From assembly GCA_902795355.1 (NCBI GenBank), contig CADBKZ010000003.1, positions 62,001 through 126,000 on the forward strand: 64,000 nucleotides of DNA. Reading direction: 5' to 3'. The notes under the pieces were generated by a model. It did no database searches. It saw only the letters and a list, made by a program, of their open reading frames with translations, and had not been told where the DNA came from. Of the stretch, positions 52,615 to 61,467 are shown in pieces. Made by a program: the position numbers and the translations under genes. This stretch comes from an uncultured Ruminococcus sp. Its GTDB lineage: Bacteria > Bacillota > Clostridia > Oscillospirales > CAG-272. Position 1 is the first letter of the stretch, and each line of letters starts with the position of its first letter.

Positions 52615-53430
52615 TCAACGATAATGATAGGGGGTTCCGATAAAGCCGACTTCCGAAAAATCGGCGGGGTTCTTCCGGATGATCCAATCCACATAGGAAG
52701 CCATTACCCGCGCGGTGAACGCATAGCCCATCGGGTTCATATGCCCGCCGTTGAAAAACATTTTCTTAAATTCCGCGCCGTACACGGGCGCATACCTGAA
52801 CAAGTCGATTACGTAGGTGTTCGGAAAGATCTTTGCAAAATCGCAAAGCAGATCGCGGAGTTCTCCGTTGACCCGTTCGTGCATTTCCTGATCCTGCTTC
52901 CAGACCTCGTTCGGGCAGGCGACAAGGAAAAACTTGGCTTTGGGTTGAATCTCGCGGTAACGCTGGATGATGGCGGCATAATACCCCGCAAACGTTTTGG
53001 AGTTGTTGCGCCAATCCGAAAGGTCCGCGTCCTTCGCCGAGCCGATGGGCGTTTTGCCCGACAGCAAATCGGGGCGGTTATGCAGATCGTTGACCCCGAG
53101 CGCAATAAAATAGGCCTGCGCCGCAAGGTCGGGCGACCAGAAGCCCTGTTGCTCGGCAAAGGATTCGCAATAGCGGTCCGCGGTCATTCCGCCCTTGGAA
53201 AAGTTATAGACCTTGGAGCCGCACATTCTGCCGAGGAACTGCCCCCAAGAATAATCGAACATATCGATATACTGTTTTTTGCCCGTCTCGTCGAACGCCT
53301 CGAACTCGCCCGAGGAAAGGCTGTCGCCAACGCAGGCAATCGTGCGGAAAATGCCGCAGTAGCCGCCGTCGGACACGAGACGGTCGAGCGGTTTTTCGTC
53401 GGCGGCCTCAAAAAGCGGATTCCATTCCAT
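52615..53430 (-). CDS. SGNH/GDSL-family hydrolase
   Basis: The catalytic blocks are present: block I CVGDSLSSGEFE with Ser, block III LGVNDLHNR (GxND), and block V with Asp/His near NGGHMNPMGY. ATG 53430 follows GGGGGACGAC. The TATAAT at 53471-53466 puts the transcript start near 53457, so a TTG at 53460 in the same frame is unlikely, while ATG 53442 is possible. There is no signal peptide, so an intracellular esterase or deacetylase acting on a carbohydrate or lipid is likely. Length about 271 residues. Confidence 0.82.
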   Translation of the reverse strand: MEWNPLFEAADEKPLDRLVSDGGYCGIFRTIACVGDSLSSGEFEAFDETGKKQYIDMFDYSWGQFLGRMCGSKVYNFSKGGMTADRYCESFAEQQGFWSPDLAAQAYFIALGVNDLHNRPDLLSGKTPIGSAKDADLSDWRNNSKTFAGYYAAIIQRYREIQPKAKFFLVACPNEVWKQDQEMHERVNGELRDLLCDFAKIFPNTYVIDLFRYAPVYGAEFKKMFFNGGHMNPMGYAFTARVMASYVDWIIRKNPADFSEVGFIGTPYHYR

Positions 53431-53465
53431 GTCGTCCCCCATCGGATCAAAAAAATTCAATACCT

Positions 53466-53471
53466 ATTATA
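53466..53471 (-). promoter_or_regulatory. -10 element upstream of the SGNH hydrolase
   Basis: TATAAT on the minus strand, 36 bp before ATG 53430. No good -35 was found. Confidence 0.45.
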
Positions 53472-53511
53472 GACTCTATATGTGAACTGCATGTTAACGG
53501 AGAAAAAATTC

Positions 53512-54396
53512 TTATAAAACCGGTTGGCAAAGACGCCCGCCGATCCCCGCCGCGGCAAGAGTTTCGCAGGCCGACCTTGCGTCCGCTTCGCGGAAAAACA
53601 CGCCGAACACCGAAGGGCCGCTTCCGCTCATCATGGCGTGCGCCGCCCCCGCCCCGCGCAGGATCGTTTTGATTCGGTTCACAAAAGGATTGACCGACGG
53701 GACAACGGACTCGAAGATGTTTTCCATACCGGCGCAGGCGTTTTCCCAATTGCGAATTTGCAGGGCGTGTATCAGTTTTTCCACTTTTCCGGCGGTTTCG
53801 GAAGCCGGAAAAAGGCCGCCCGAACGCGCGTCGATCTCGGCATATGCCCAAGGGGTGGAGACCCCGTTCCCCGCGCAAGCGACAACGAGAAAACAGCCGG
53901 AAAGTCCCGCGCAGGGGGTCAGCCGGTCTCCGATTCCCTCGGTGCGCATTGCGCCGCCGCGAACGCAGAACGGCACGTCCGCGCCGAGCGTTGCGCCCAA
54001 GCGGCAGAGCGCGTCGGTTCCGAGGCGGGCGCCGGAAAGCCGATCCAGCGCGCGCAGAACGGCCGCCGCGTCGGCGCTCCCGCCAGCCAGCCCCGCCGCC
54101 ATGGGAATGTTCTTCTCAATGCCGATGGAAACCGAGCCGCCGATGTTCGCCGCTTCCAGATACCGTTTTGCCGCGCGGCAGGCAAGGTTGTTCATGTCGG
54201 TCGGCATGGCGTCGTTTCCCCGCGCGGTCAGCGTAATTCCGATTTTTTCCGCCGGTTCAAAGCCCACTGAAACGCGGTCGGCCAAGGTCACGGTCTGCAT
54301 AACTCCGTCAATCAGATGGTAGCCGTCGGCGCGGCGGCCGATCACATCCAGAAACAAATTGATTTTGGCGTTAGCCTGTTCCACGCAAGTGTTCAT
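53512..54396 (-). CDS. ispE: 4-diphosphocytidyl-2-C-methyl-D-erythritol kinase
   Basis: The 294-residue GHMP kinase starts with ANAKINLFLDVIGRRADGYH, the family's substrate-binding Lys and Asp region. The ATP loop PMAAGLAGGSADAAA (about residues 92-106) and the C-terminal MMSGSGPSVFGVFF follow. It phosphorylates CDP-methylerythritol in the MEP route to isoprenoids, showing that the organism uses this pathway. The gene stands alone. Confidence 0.96.
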   Translation of the reverse strand: MNTCVEQANAKINLFLDVIGRRADGYHLIDGVMQTVTLADRVSVGFEPAEKIGITLTARGNDAMPTDMNNLACRAAKRYLEAANIGGSVSIGIEKNIPMAAGLAGGSADAAAVLRALDRLSGARLGTDALCRLGATLGADVPFCVRGGAMRTEGIGDRLTPCAGLSGCFLVVACAGNGVSTPWAYAEIDARSGGLFPASETAGKVEKLIHALQIRNWENACAGMENIFESVVPSVNPFVNRIKTILRGAGAAHAMMSGSGPSVFGVFFREADARSACETLAAAGIGGRLCQPVL

Positions 54397-54508
54397 TCCG
54401 TCTCCGTTCCGCGGAAAGCCCGTTTTGTCGGTTCCGCCAAATCTCTGCTTTTATTTTATCACGAAACCCCATAATTTGCAAGAATATTTTGAAAATATGC
54501 AAAATCTC

Positions 54509-54537
54509 TTGACGAAACGGTAAAAATGGTATAAAAT
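54509..54537 (+). promoter_or_regulatory. promoter of the AI-2E-type transporter pair
   Basis: TTGACG (54509-54514), 17-bp spacer, TAAAAT (54532-54537); both boxes are near consensus. Confidence 0.65.
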
Positions 54538-54585
54538 ATAATATATGATATGATCGCCCCCGCGCGTGAGAAAGGAGAATGCCGC

Positions 54586-56163
54586 ATGGAAAGAGAACCC
54601 ACCGCCACGAACCGCCGCCGCTTGCTTCGCGGGATTATTGTTTATCTGATCCTCTTTTCCGCCGTTTTCCTGATTTCCAACATCAAGGCCGTAAACACAT
54701 GGGTTTCCTCGGTTCTCGCGGTGATCCGCCCCGTTACCATCGGGCTGATCATCGCCTATCTGGCCAACCCCTTTTTCAATTTTTTCGAGAAGAAACTGCT
54801 CTCCCGCATTCCCTACCCGTATCTCCGCCGCACGCTGGCGCTGATTCTGACGTATGTTCTCCTGTTTTTGTTCGTTGCGCTGTTGGTAATGCTGATCGTT
54901 CCGCAGCTGGCGCGCAGCATTCAATCGTTCATCGCCAATTTCGACAGCAACCTGACCCGCCTTGTCAGCCCCGTGAACGGGTTGATCAACCGCGTCAACG
55001 GCAGGCTCCCCCTGCAAGAGGACGGCTCGGGGATTATTCCGTTGGTGGATAAAGAGCGCATTTCCGAGGCGGTGAACAACCTTTGGGAATATTTGGTTTA
55101 CCTGTTCCGCGAGCAGATCGGTTTTTCGAGCATTACGCGGCTGTTGGATTTCCTTTCGCGCGCCGCTTCCGGCCTGACCAACTTCATTTTCGGGCTTTTC
55201 CTTTCGATTTACCTGCTCTTCTCCAAAGAGAAACGCTATGCGCAGATTATGAAATTCCGCCGCGCGGTGTTCAAGGATTCCGTCAACCGCCGCATCACCC
55301 ATGTTTGCACGGTGGCCGACCGCTCGTTCGGCGGGTTCCTGCGCGGGAAAATATTCGACTCCCTGATCGTGGGCGGCCTGACCTACCTCGCCTGCCGCGT
55401 TTTCAACGTACCCTACGCGCTGTTGGTTTCCACCATTGTGGGAATTACCGATTTCATCCCCGTAATCGGTCCGTTCATCGGCGGCATTCCGACGGCCGTT
55501 ATCATTCTGATCGCCGACCCGATCAAGGTGATCTTCTTTGTGGCGAGCATTATTGTGATCCAGCAGATCGACGGCAATATCATCGCGCCGAAAATCCTCG
55601 GCGAGAATACCGGCGTCAGCTCGCTCTGCGTTATGGTCGCCATTATTCTGATGGGCGGCATGTGGGGCTTTGTGGGAATGCTTGTCGGCGTTCCCCTGTT
55701 CGCAACCGTTCTCGAACTGCTGGACTATTGGCTCGAACGCCGCCTGAAAGAGCGCGGACTGCCGAACGAAATTGAAAACTACTACTCGCCGAACACGGTG
55801 GTCCGGCGGTCGGAAACCGCGTTTGAACGGCGGCGCAGGAAGCGCGAAGAGGCGCGCCGCCTGCGCGTTTCGACCGCGGACGATACCGGAAACGGCGACC
55901 TGAACCTGCGCGAACGCGTGCGGCTGCGCACCTATCACCTCGCCCGCAAATATCACCTTTTCTCGGATGTCACCGAAGAGGATCTGGAAAAGTTTGCCGA
56001 GGAAGAAAACGCGATGATGCGCGAGCATTCCGAGCCGACGGAACCGGAAGCGGAATTTGCGGAAGATCCCGCCGCTCCGCCGCCGGATGAAACCGCGGAA
56101 ACTCCCGCCCCCGAACGCGGGGACGAGCTCCCCGCCGACCAAGGAAAGGAGAGCGACGCATGA
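54586..56163 (+). CDS. AI-2E/PerM-family transporter, first copy
   Basis: ATG 54586 is eight bases after AAAGGAG and gives 525 residues; ATG 54550 upstream is rejected. Seven to eight membrane helices are visible, with the family block IPVIGPFIGGIPTAVIILIA (about residues 302-321) and GNIIAPKILGENTGVSSLCV. Members export small molecules or, in some bacteria, sodium or signalling compounds; the name AI-2E covers a broad set. The C-terminal 150 residues are hydrophilic and charged. It overlaps its paralogue by 4 bp. Confidence 0.87.
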   Translation: MEREPTATNRRRLLRGIIVYLILFSAVFLISNIKAVNTWVSSVLAVIRPVTIGLIIAYLANPFFNFFEKKLLSRIPYPYLRRTLALILTYVLLFLFVALLVMLIVPQLARSIQSFIANFDSNLTRLVSPVNGLINRVNGRLPLQEDGSGIIPLVDKERISEAVNNLWEYLVYLFREQIGFSSITRLLDFLSRAASGLTNFIFGLFLSIYLLFSKEKRYAQIMKFRRAVFKDSVNRRITHVCTVADRSFGGFLRGKIFDSLIVGGLTYLACRVFNVPYALLVSTIVGITDFIPVIGPFIGGIPTAVIILIADPIKVIFFVASIIVIQQIDGNIIAPKILGENTGVSSLCVMVAIILMGGMWGFVGMLVGVPLFATVLELLDYWLERRLKERGLPNEIENYYSPNTVVRRSETAFERRRRKREEARRLRVSTADDTGNGDLNLRERVRLRTYHLARKYHLFSDVTEEDLEKFAEEENAMMREHSEPTEPEAEFAEDPAAPPPDETAETPAPERGDELPADQGKESDA

Positions 56164-57704
56164 ACGACGAGAACAAGAAAACCGGCATTGACGAAGAGCG
56201 CGAAGCCGAAACGCAGGCTTCTGCGAAAAAGCCGCGCCTGACGCGGAAATGGCTGACCGTTGCGGGGTGGATCCTCGCGGTTCTGATCCTGCTGATCTTT
56301 ATGATCTCCAACTCGGTTGCCATTAACAAATGGCTTTCCTCGGTGATTCGCCTCTTCCGCCCGATTCTGATCGGCCTGACTTTGGCGTATCTGCTCAATC
56401 CCGTTTTCCGCTTTTTTGAGAGACGGGCGTTCCGCAACGTTCACCCGCTCGGCCTGCGGCGCGGACTTTCGCTGGTCTGCTCCTATCTGTTCCTCTTGTT
56501 GATCTTTGCCCTTTTGGTGGTTCTGATCGTTCCGCAGTTGGTATCGAGCATTGCCTCGTTTGTGGAAAACTACCCGAGCTATCTGAACGGGGCCGTGGAA
56601 AAATACAACGGGGTCGTTGCGTGGATCGACGGAATGCTCGAACGGTTCAACGCTTCCCAATCCTTCCTGCAACAAACCTCGGCGGATGAGATCAACGACT
56701 ACCTGAACAGCTTTCTGAAAGACACGGAAAAGCTCGTTGCCATGCTGCGCCGGTGGGTCTCCGCGGAGAGCGCGGGAAACCTGATTGACGCGGTTGGCGG
56801 CGTAATCGCCGTTGTTGCCGACATTGTGTTCGCGTTCTTCATTTCGCTGTATCTGCTGGCAACCAAGGAACGGCTTTACGCGCAGATCATGAAGCTGCGC
56901 CGCGCGGTGTTCGGAGATCGCGTCAACGCGTATATCACGCGGGTCTGCACGGTGGCCGACCGCTCGTTCGGCAGCTTTCTGGAAGGAAAATTCTTCGATT
57001 CGCTCATCATCGGGATTCTGACGTATGTGGTTCTGGTAATCTTCCGGATTCCCTACCCGCTGCTCAACGCCGCAATCATCGGAATTACCAACATTGTTCC
57101 CGTAATCGGCCCCATCTTCGGCGCAATCCCAACGGCGGTTATCGTTCTGCTTACCGAGCCGGCAAAGGTGATCCCGTTCCTGATCATCGTATTGGCGGTC
57201 CAGCAGATTGACGGCAACATCATCGGCCCGAAAATTCTGGGGAGCAGCAACGGCGTCAGCTCGCTCTGCGTGCTGATAGCCATTACGACCCTCGGCAATA
57301 TTTGGGGCTTGGTGGGCATGCTGCTCGGCGTTCCGCTGTTTGCAACCGCGCTCGACCTGCTCGACACCTTTTTGGAGGACCGGCTGCGCGCCCGCGGACT
57401 CCCTTCCGCAACCGAGAACTATTACCCCGCAAACAGCCCCGTGGATCCCGCCACCGACATGCAAAGCGGCTCCGAAAAGAACCTGCGGCGCATGGAGAGA
57501 AAGGTTCTCCATCTCCGCATTCTGATTGCGCGCGGCGAAAAGATTTCCGCGTGGGATCGCTTTGTACTGCGTCTTTACGAGCGCGCGCGGAAGCTCTCCG
57601 TAATCCCCGAAATTTCCGCCGAGGCGCTCGCGCAGTTCGCCATTGACGAAGCCGTTCGCAACGAGGAACTTGAAATGAAGCAACGGCAATCGGAAGTCAA
57701 ATAA
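56160..57704 (+). CDS. AI-2E/PerM-family transporter, second copy
   Basis: The 514-residue protein is closely similar to the preceding one along its whole length: VCTVADRSFGSFLEGKFFDSL, NIVPVIGPIFGAIPTAVIVL and GNIIGPKILGSSNGVSSLCV. It also keeps a charged C-terminal tail. The ATGA overlap shows coupled translation, so the two may act as a hetero-oligomer. The substrate is unknown. Confidence 0.87.
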   Translation: MNDENKKTGIDEEREAETQASAKKPRLTRKWLTVAGWILAVLILLIFMISNSVAINKWLSSVIRLFRPILIGLTLAYLLNPVFRFFERRAFRNVHPLGLRRGLSLVCSYLFLLLIFALLVVLIVPQLVSSIASFVENYPSYLNGAVEKYNGVVAWIDGMLERFNASQSFLQQTSADEINDYLNSFLKDTEKLVAMLRRWVSAESAGNLIDAVGGVIAVVADIVFAFFISLYLLATKERLYAQIMKLRRAVFGDRVNAYITRVCTVADRSFGSFLEGKFFDSLIIGILTYVVLVIFRIPYPLLNAAIIGITNIVPVIGPIFGAIPTAVIVLLTEPAKVIPFLIIVLAVQQIDGNIIGPKILGSSNGVSSLCVLIAITTLGNIWGLVGMLLGVPLFATALDLLDTFLEDRLRARGLPSATENYYPANSPVDPATDMQSGSEKNLRRMERKVLHLRILIARGEKISAWDRFVLRLYERARKLSVIPEISAEALAQFAIDEAVRNEELEMKQRQSEVK

Positions 57705-57803
57705 TCAATTCCGTATGTTCCCGCACAGAGGCGCCCTTTCGGGTCCGTCCCGCACGGCGTCTCTTTTGCGTGGATCATGCGCAAAAACAGGAGGTATATC
57801 ATC

Positions 57804-59660
57804 ATGGATCAGAACATCAAAACGGGCGGTATTTCGGTGCAAACCGAGCATATCTTCCCCGTTATCAAAAAGTGGCTTTATTCGGAAAAGGACATTTTCC
57901 TGCGGGAAATCGTCTCCAACGCCGCCGACGCGGTCACAAAGCTCCGTCGGCTCTCCTCTCTCGGGCAATACGAGGACAACGGCGAGACCTACCGCGTGGA
58001 CGTGATCCTCGACAAGGACGCGGGAACGCTGACCGTTTCCGACAACGGCATTGGCATGACCGAAGAGGAGCTGGACCGCTACCTTTGCCAGATCGCCCTT
58101 TCCGGCGCGCTCGATTTCATTCAGAAATACGAGGGCGATAACCAGAACAACGGCATTATCGGCCATTTCGGCCTCGGGTTTTATTCGTCGTTCATGGTCA
58201 GCGACTCGGTGGAAGTGATCACCAAATCCTATACCAACGCTCCCGCCGTTCATTGGACCTGCTCCGAGGCCGGAACCTACGAACTGACCGCGGGCGAGCG
58301 CGAAGGACACGGCACTACCGTGATCATGCACATTTCCGACGAGGAAAAAGAGTACCTCGAAAAATTCAAGCTCGAAGGGATTCTGGATAAGTACTGCTCT
58401 TTCATGCCGGTGGAAATTTATTTCACCGACGTTGCCGAAGAGGAGCAGAAGAGCAAGAAAGAAAAGAAAAAAGAGGAGAAAGAACCGCCGAAGCCGATCA
58501 ACGATACCACGCCGCTTTGGCTGAAAAACCCCTCGGATTGCACGCCCGAGGAATACAAGGAATTTTACCGCAAGGTGTTCCGCGACTATCGCGAACCGCT
58601 TTTCTGGATCCACATCAACGCCGATTACCCGCTCAACTTCCGCGGAATCCTGTATTTCCCGAAAATCACGAACGAGTACGAATCCATCGAGGGGCAGGTC
58701 AAGCTCTACTATAATCAGGTGTTCGTTGCCGACAACATCAAGGAAGTGATTCCCGAGTACCTGTTAATGCTCAAAGGCGTTTTGGATTGCCCCGAGCTGC
58801 CGCTGAACGTTTCGCGGAGTTACCTGCAAAACAACACGTATGTTTCCAAAATGTCGGCGCACATCGTCAAAAAGGTAGCCGATAAGCTCAACAGCCTTTG
58901 CAACACCGAGCGCGAGGAATACGAAAAGGTATGGAACGACATCCGCACCTTTGTGGAATACGCCTGCATGCGCGACCGCAAGTTCTACGACCGCGTGAAG
59001 GATTCCCTTTTGCTTGAACTGACCGACGGAAAGTTCGCCACCGTTAAGGATTATCTCGAAGCCGCCAAAGAATCGCACGAAAACAAGGTTTACTACACAT
59101 CCGACAAAGCGGCGCAGGCGCAGTATATCTCCATGTTCGAGGCGCAGAACATTCAGGTTGCCGTGTTCGATAAGAACCTCGACACGCAATTCCTCTCGCA
59201 AATCGAAACCTACGACGCCGATGTAAAATATCTCCGCATCGACGCGGATGTTTCCGACGTACTCAAAGGCGACGAAGCCGCGGCCGAGGACCCCGCGCTG
59301 AAAAAACTGTTTGTTAAGGTTTCGGGCGACGAAAAGTTGAAAGTGGAGTTTTCCGCGCTCAAAGACACGAACGTTCCCCTGTTGCTTACGGTTTCCGAGG
59401 AATCCCGCCGCATGGAAGAGATGATGAAGCTCTACGCCATGAGCGGCATGGGAATGATGGGCGCGTTCCCCACCGAATCGAAACTGACGGTAAACACCGC
59501 GTCGCCCCTGATCGCAAAGCTCGGCGCAATGGATGGGGAAAAACAGGAAAAAACCGCGGCGTATCTCTATCGTCTCGCCCTGCTCTCGCAAAGAAAGTTG
59601 ACCGCCGACGAGCTGAAGCAGTTCCTTGCCGACGGCTATGCCATTCTGGAAATGGTCTGA
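57804..59660 (+). CDS. htpG: molecular chaperone HtpG (Hsp90)
   Basis: ATG 57804 (GGAGGT upstream) gives 618 residues. The GHKL ATPase domain is clear: LREIVSNAADAVTKL (conserved Asn), DNGIGMT, and GHFGLGFYSSFMVSD. A charged linker (KKEKKKEEKEPPKP, about residues 218-231) follows, unusually long for a bacterial HtpG and reminiscent of eukaryotic Hsp90. The middle and C-terminal dimerisation domains are complete. It helps refold client proteins with DnaK. It is 99 bp after the transporter pair. Confidence 0.96.
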   Translation: MDQNIKTGGISVQTEHIFPVIKKWLYSEKDIFLREIVSNAADAVTKLRRLSSLGQYEDNGETYRVDVILDKDAGTLTVSDNGIGMTEEELDRYLCQIALSGALDFIQKYEGDNQNNGIIGHFGLGFYSSFMVSDSVEVITKSYTNAPAVHWTCSEAGTYELTAGEREGHGTTVIMHISDEEKEYLEKFKLEGILDKYCSFMPVEIYFTDVAEEEQKSKKEKKKEEKEPPKPINDTTPLWLKNPSDCTPEEYKEFYRKVFRDYREPLFWIHINADYPLNFRGILYFPKITNEYESIEGQVKLYYNQVFVADNIKEVIPEYLLMLKGVLDCPELPLNVSRSYLQNNTYVSKMSAHIVKKVADKLNSLCNTEREEYEKVWNDIRTFVEYACMRDRKFYDRVKDSLLLELTDGKFATVKDYLEAAKESHENKVYYTSDKAAQAQYISMFEAQNIQVAVFDKNLDTQFLSQIETYDADVKYLRIDADVSDVLKGDEAAAEDPALKKLFVKVSGDEKLKVEFSALKDTNVPLLLTVSEESRRMEEMMKLYAMSGMGMMGAFPTESKLTVNTASPLIAKLGAMDGEKQEKTAAYLYRLALLSQRKLTADELKQFLADGYAILEMV

Positions 59661-59712
59661 TCGTTCCCGTTTCCAAAAAAGATACCCCTTTTACCCCAAC
59701 GGAGGATTGCAG

Positions 59713-61431
59713 ATGAATTACCGTGAAGAATACGAAAGATGGCTTGCCGAACCCTTGGTCAGCCAAGCGGAAAAGGAAGAACTCCGCGCCATTGCAAACA
59801 ACGAAAAGGAGCTGGCTCTTCGCTTTTCCAAAGGACTTACGTTCGGAACCGCCGGCCTGCGCGGCGTTATGAAAACCGGTTGGAACGCAATGAACGTCCA
59901 CACCGTTGCCCACGCAACGCAGGGGCTTGCCAATCTGATTCTGGCCGAACGCCGCGCAAACAACGGCGTTGCAATCGCCTACGATTGCCGCGTCAATTCC
60001 CCGCTGTTTGCCGAAACGGCGGCCTGCGTTCTCGCTGCAAACGGAATTCGGGTTTATCTGTTCGATTCTCTCCGCCCAACGCCGGAGCTTTCCTTTGCGC
60101 TCCGCGAATTGGGCTGCGTTGCGGGAATCAACATTACGGCTTCCCATAACCCCAAGCAGTACAACGGTTATAAGGCCTATTGGGAGGATGGCGCGCAGTT
60201 GCCGCCCGACCATGCCGCAACCGTTCTTTCCGAAATTGAAAAGCTCGATATTTTCCGCGATGTGAAGCGGATCGATCTGGAAACCGCGAAGGCAAGCGGT
60301 CTTGTTACCGTGATCGGCGCGGAGATCGACGAAAAATACCTTGCGGCCGTACAGGCGCAGGCGGTCAATCCGTCCGCAATCGCGGCGGTGGCCGACGACC
60401 TCAAAATCGTCTACACCCCGCTCCACGGAACGGGACACCGGTTGGTCCCCGAAATTCTGCGGCGCGTCGGGCTGAAACATCTCTTCACGGTGCCGGAGCA
60501 AATGGCGATCAACGGCAACTTCCCCACCGTGGAAAAACCGAACCCCGAATATCCCGAAGTGTTTGAGCTGGGGATCGCCCTTGCCAACCGCGAGGGGTCC
60601 GACCTGATTATTGCCACCGACCCCGACGCCGACCGCGTTGGCGTGATGACCCGCACGAAAAACGGCTCGTTCCGCACGGTAACAGGCAACCAGATGGGCG
60701 CGCTGCTCCTCGATTATATCATCACCGCATACCGAAAAACCGGAACCATGCCGCCGGAACCTTACGCTGTGAAAAGCATTGTTTCCACCGAGCTTGCAAC
60801 CCGCGTTTGCGAGGCGAACGGCGTTCGGATGTACAATGTTCTCACGGGCTTCAAGTTTATCGGCGAGGTAATCAAAAAGCACGAGGAAGAGGGACACGGC
60901 TCCTTCCTGTTCGGATTTGAGGAGAGCTACGGCTACCTCAAAGGCACCTATGCCCGCGATAAGGACGCCGTTGTTACTTCCATGCTGATCGTGGAAATGA
61001 CGGCGTACTACCACGCCATGGGCATGACCCTTTCCGACGCCCTTGAAAAGCTCTTTGAACGCTACGGCTTCTGCTATGAAACCAACGCGGAAATTTACAT
61101 GGAAGGATTGGACGGAGCGGAGCGGATGGCCGCCTTGATGAGCGGCCTGCGCGAAAAGCCGCCCGTGGAGTTTGCCGGCGTGCGCGTAACCTGCGTGGGC
61201 GACTATCTCCGCGATACCGTAACCGAAAACGGAACGGTTCGCCCCACGGGGCTTCCCCGCTCCAACGTGCTTTCTTATCGCTTGGAAAACGGCGATATTC
61301 TTGTGGCGCGCCCCTCGGGAACCGAGCCGAAAATCAAATTCTACTATCTGCTGCGCGGCAAAAACGAGGCCGAGGCGCGGCAAAAAGCCGACGCCTACAA
61401 AACGGCGCTCAACCGGATTGCAAATATCTGA
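59713..61431 (+). CDS. phosphoglucomutase/phosphomannomutase family protein
   Basis: ATG 59713 (GGAGG upstream) gives 572 residues. The phosphoserine loop TASHNP carries Ser144, the metal loop is DPDADR (about residues 313-318), the sugar-binding loop GFEESYGY follows, and the phosphate loop RPSGTEPKIKFY lies near the end. This length and layout match the PgcA-type alpha-phosphoglucomutase of Firmicutes, which makes glucose-1-phosphate for glycogen, cell wall and nucleotide sugars; phosphopentomutase-like activity cannot be ruled out. Confidence 0.94.
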   Translation: MNYREEYERWLAEPLVSQAEKEELRAIANNEKELALRFSKGLTFGTAGLRGVMKTGWNAMNVHTVAHATQGLANLILAERRANNGVAIAYDCRVNSPLFAETAACVLAANGIRVYLFDSLRPTPELSFALRELGCVAGINITASHNPKQYNGYKAYWEDGAQLPPDHAATVLSEIEKLDIFRDVKRIDLETAKASGLVTVIGAEIDEKYLAAVQAQAVNPSAIAAVADDLKIVYTPLHGTGHRLVPEILRRVGLKHLFTVPEQMAINGNFPTVEKPNPEYPEVFELGIALANREGSDLIIATDPDADRVGVMTRTKNGSFRTVTGNQMGALLLDYIITAYRKTGTMPPEPYAVKSIVSTELATRVCEANGVRMYNVLTGFKFIGEVIKKHEEEGHGSFLFGFEESYGYLKGTYARDKDAVVTSMLIVEMTAYYHAMGMTLSDALEKLFERYGFCYETNAEIYMEGLDGAERMAALMSGLREKPPVEFAGVRVTCVGDYLRDTVTENGTVRPTGLPRSNVLSYRLENGDILVARPSGTEPKIKFYYLLRGKNEAEARQKADAYKTALNRIANI

Positions 61432-61467
61432 CCCGCCGCGGCTCCCGCGCGGAAAGGAGGCTGAACC

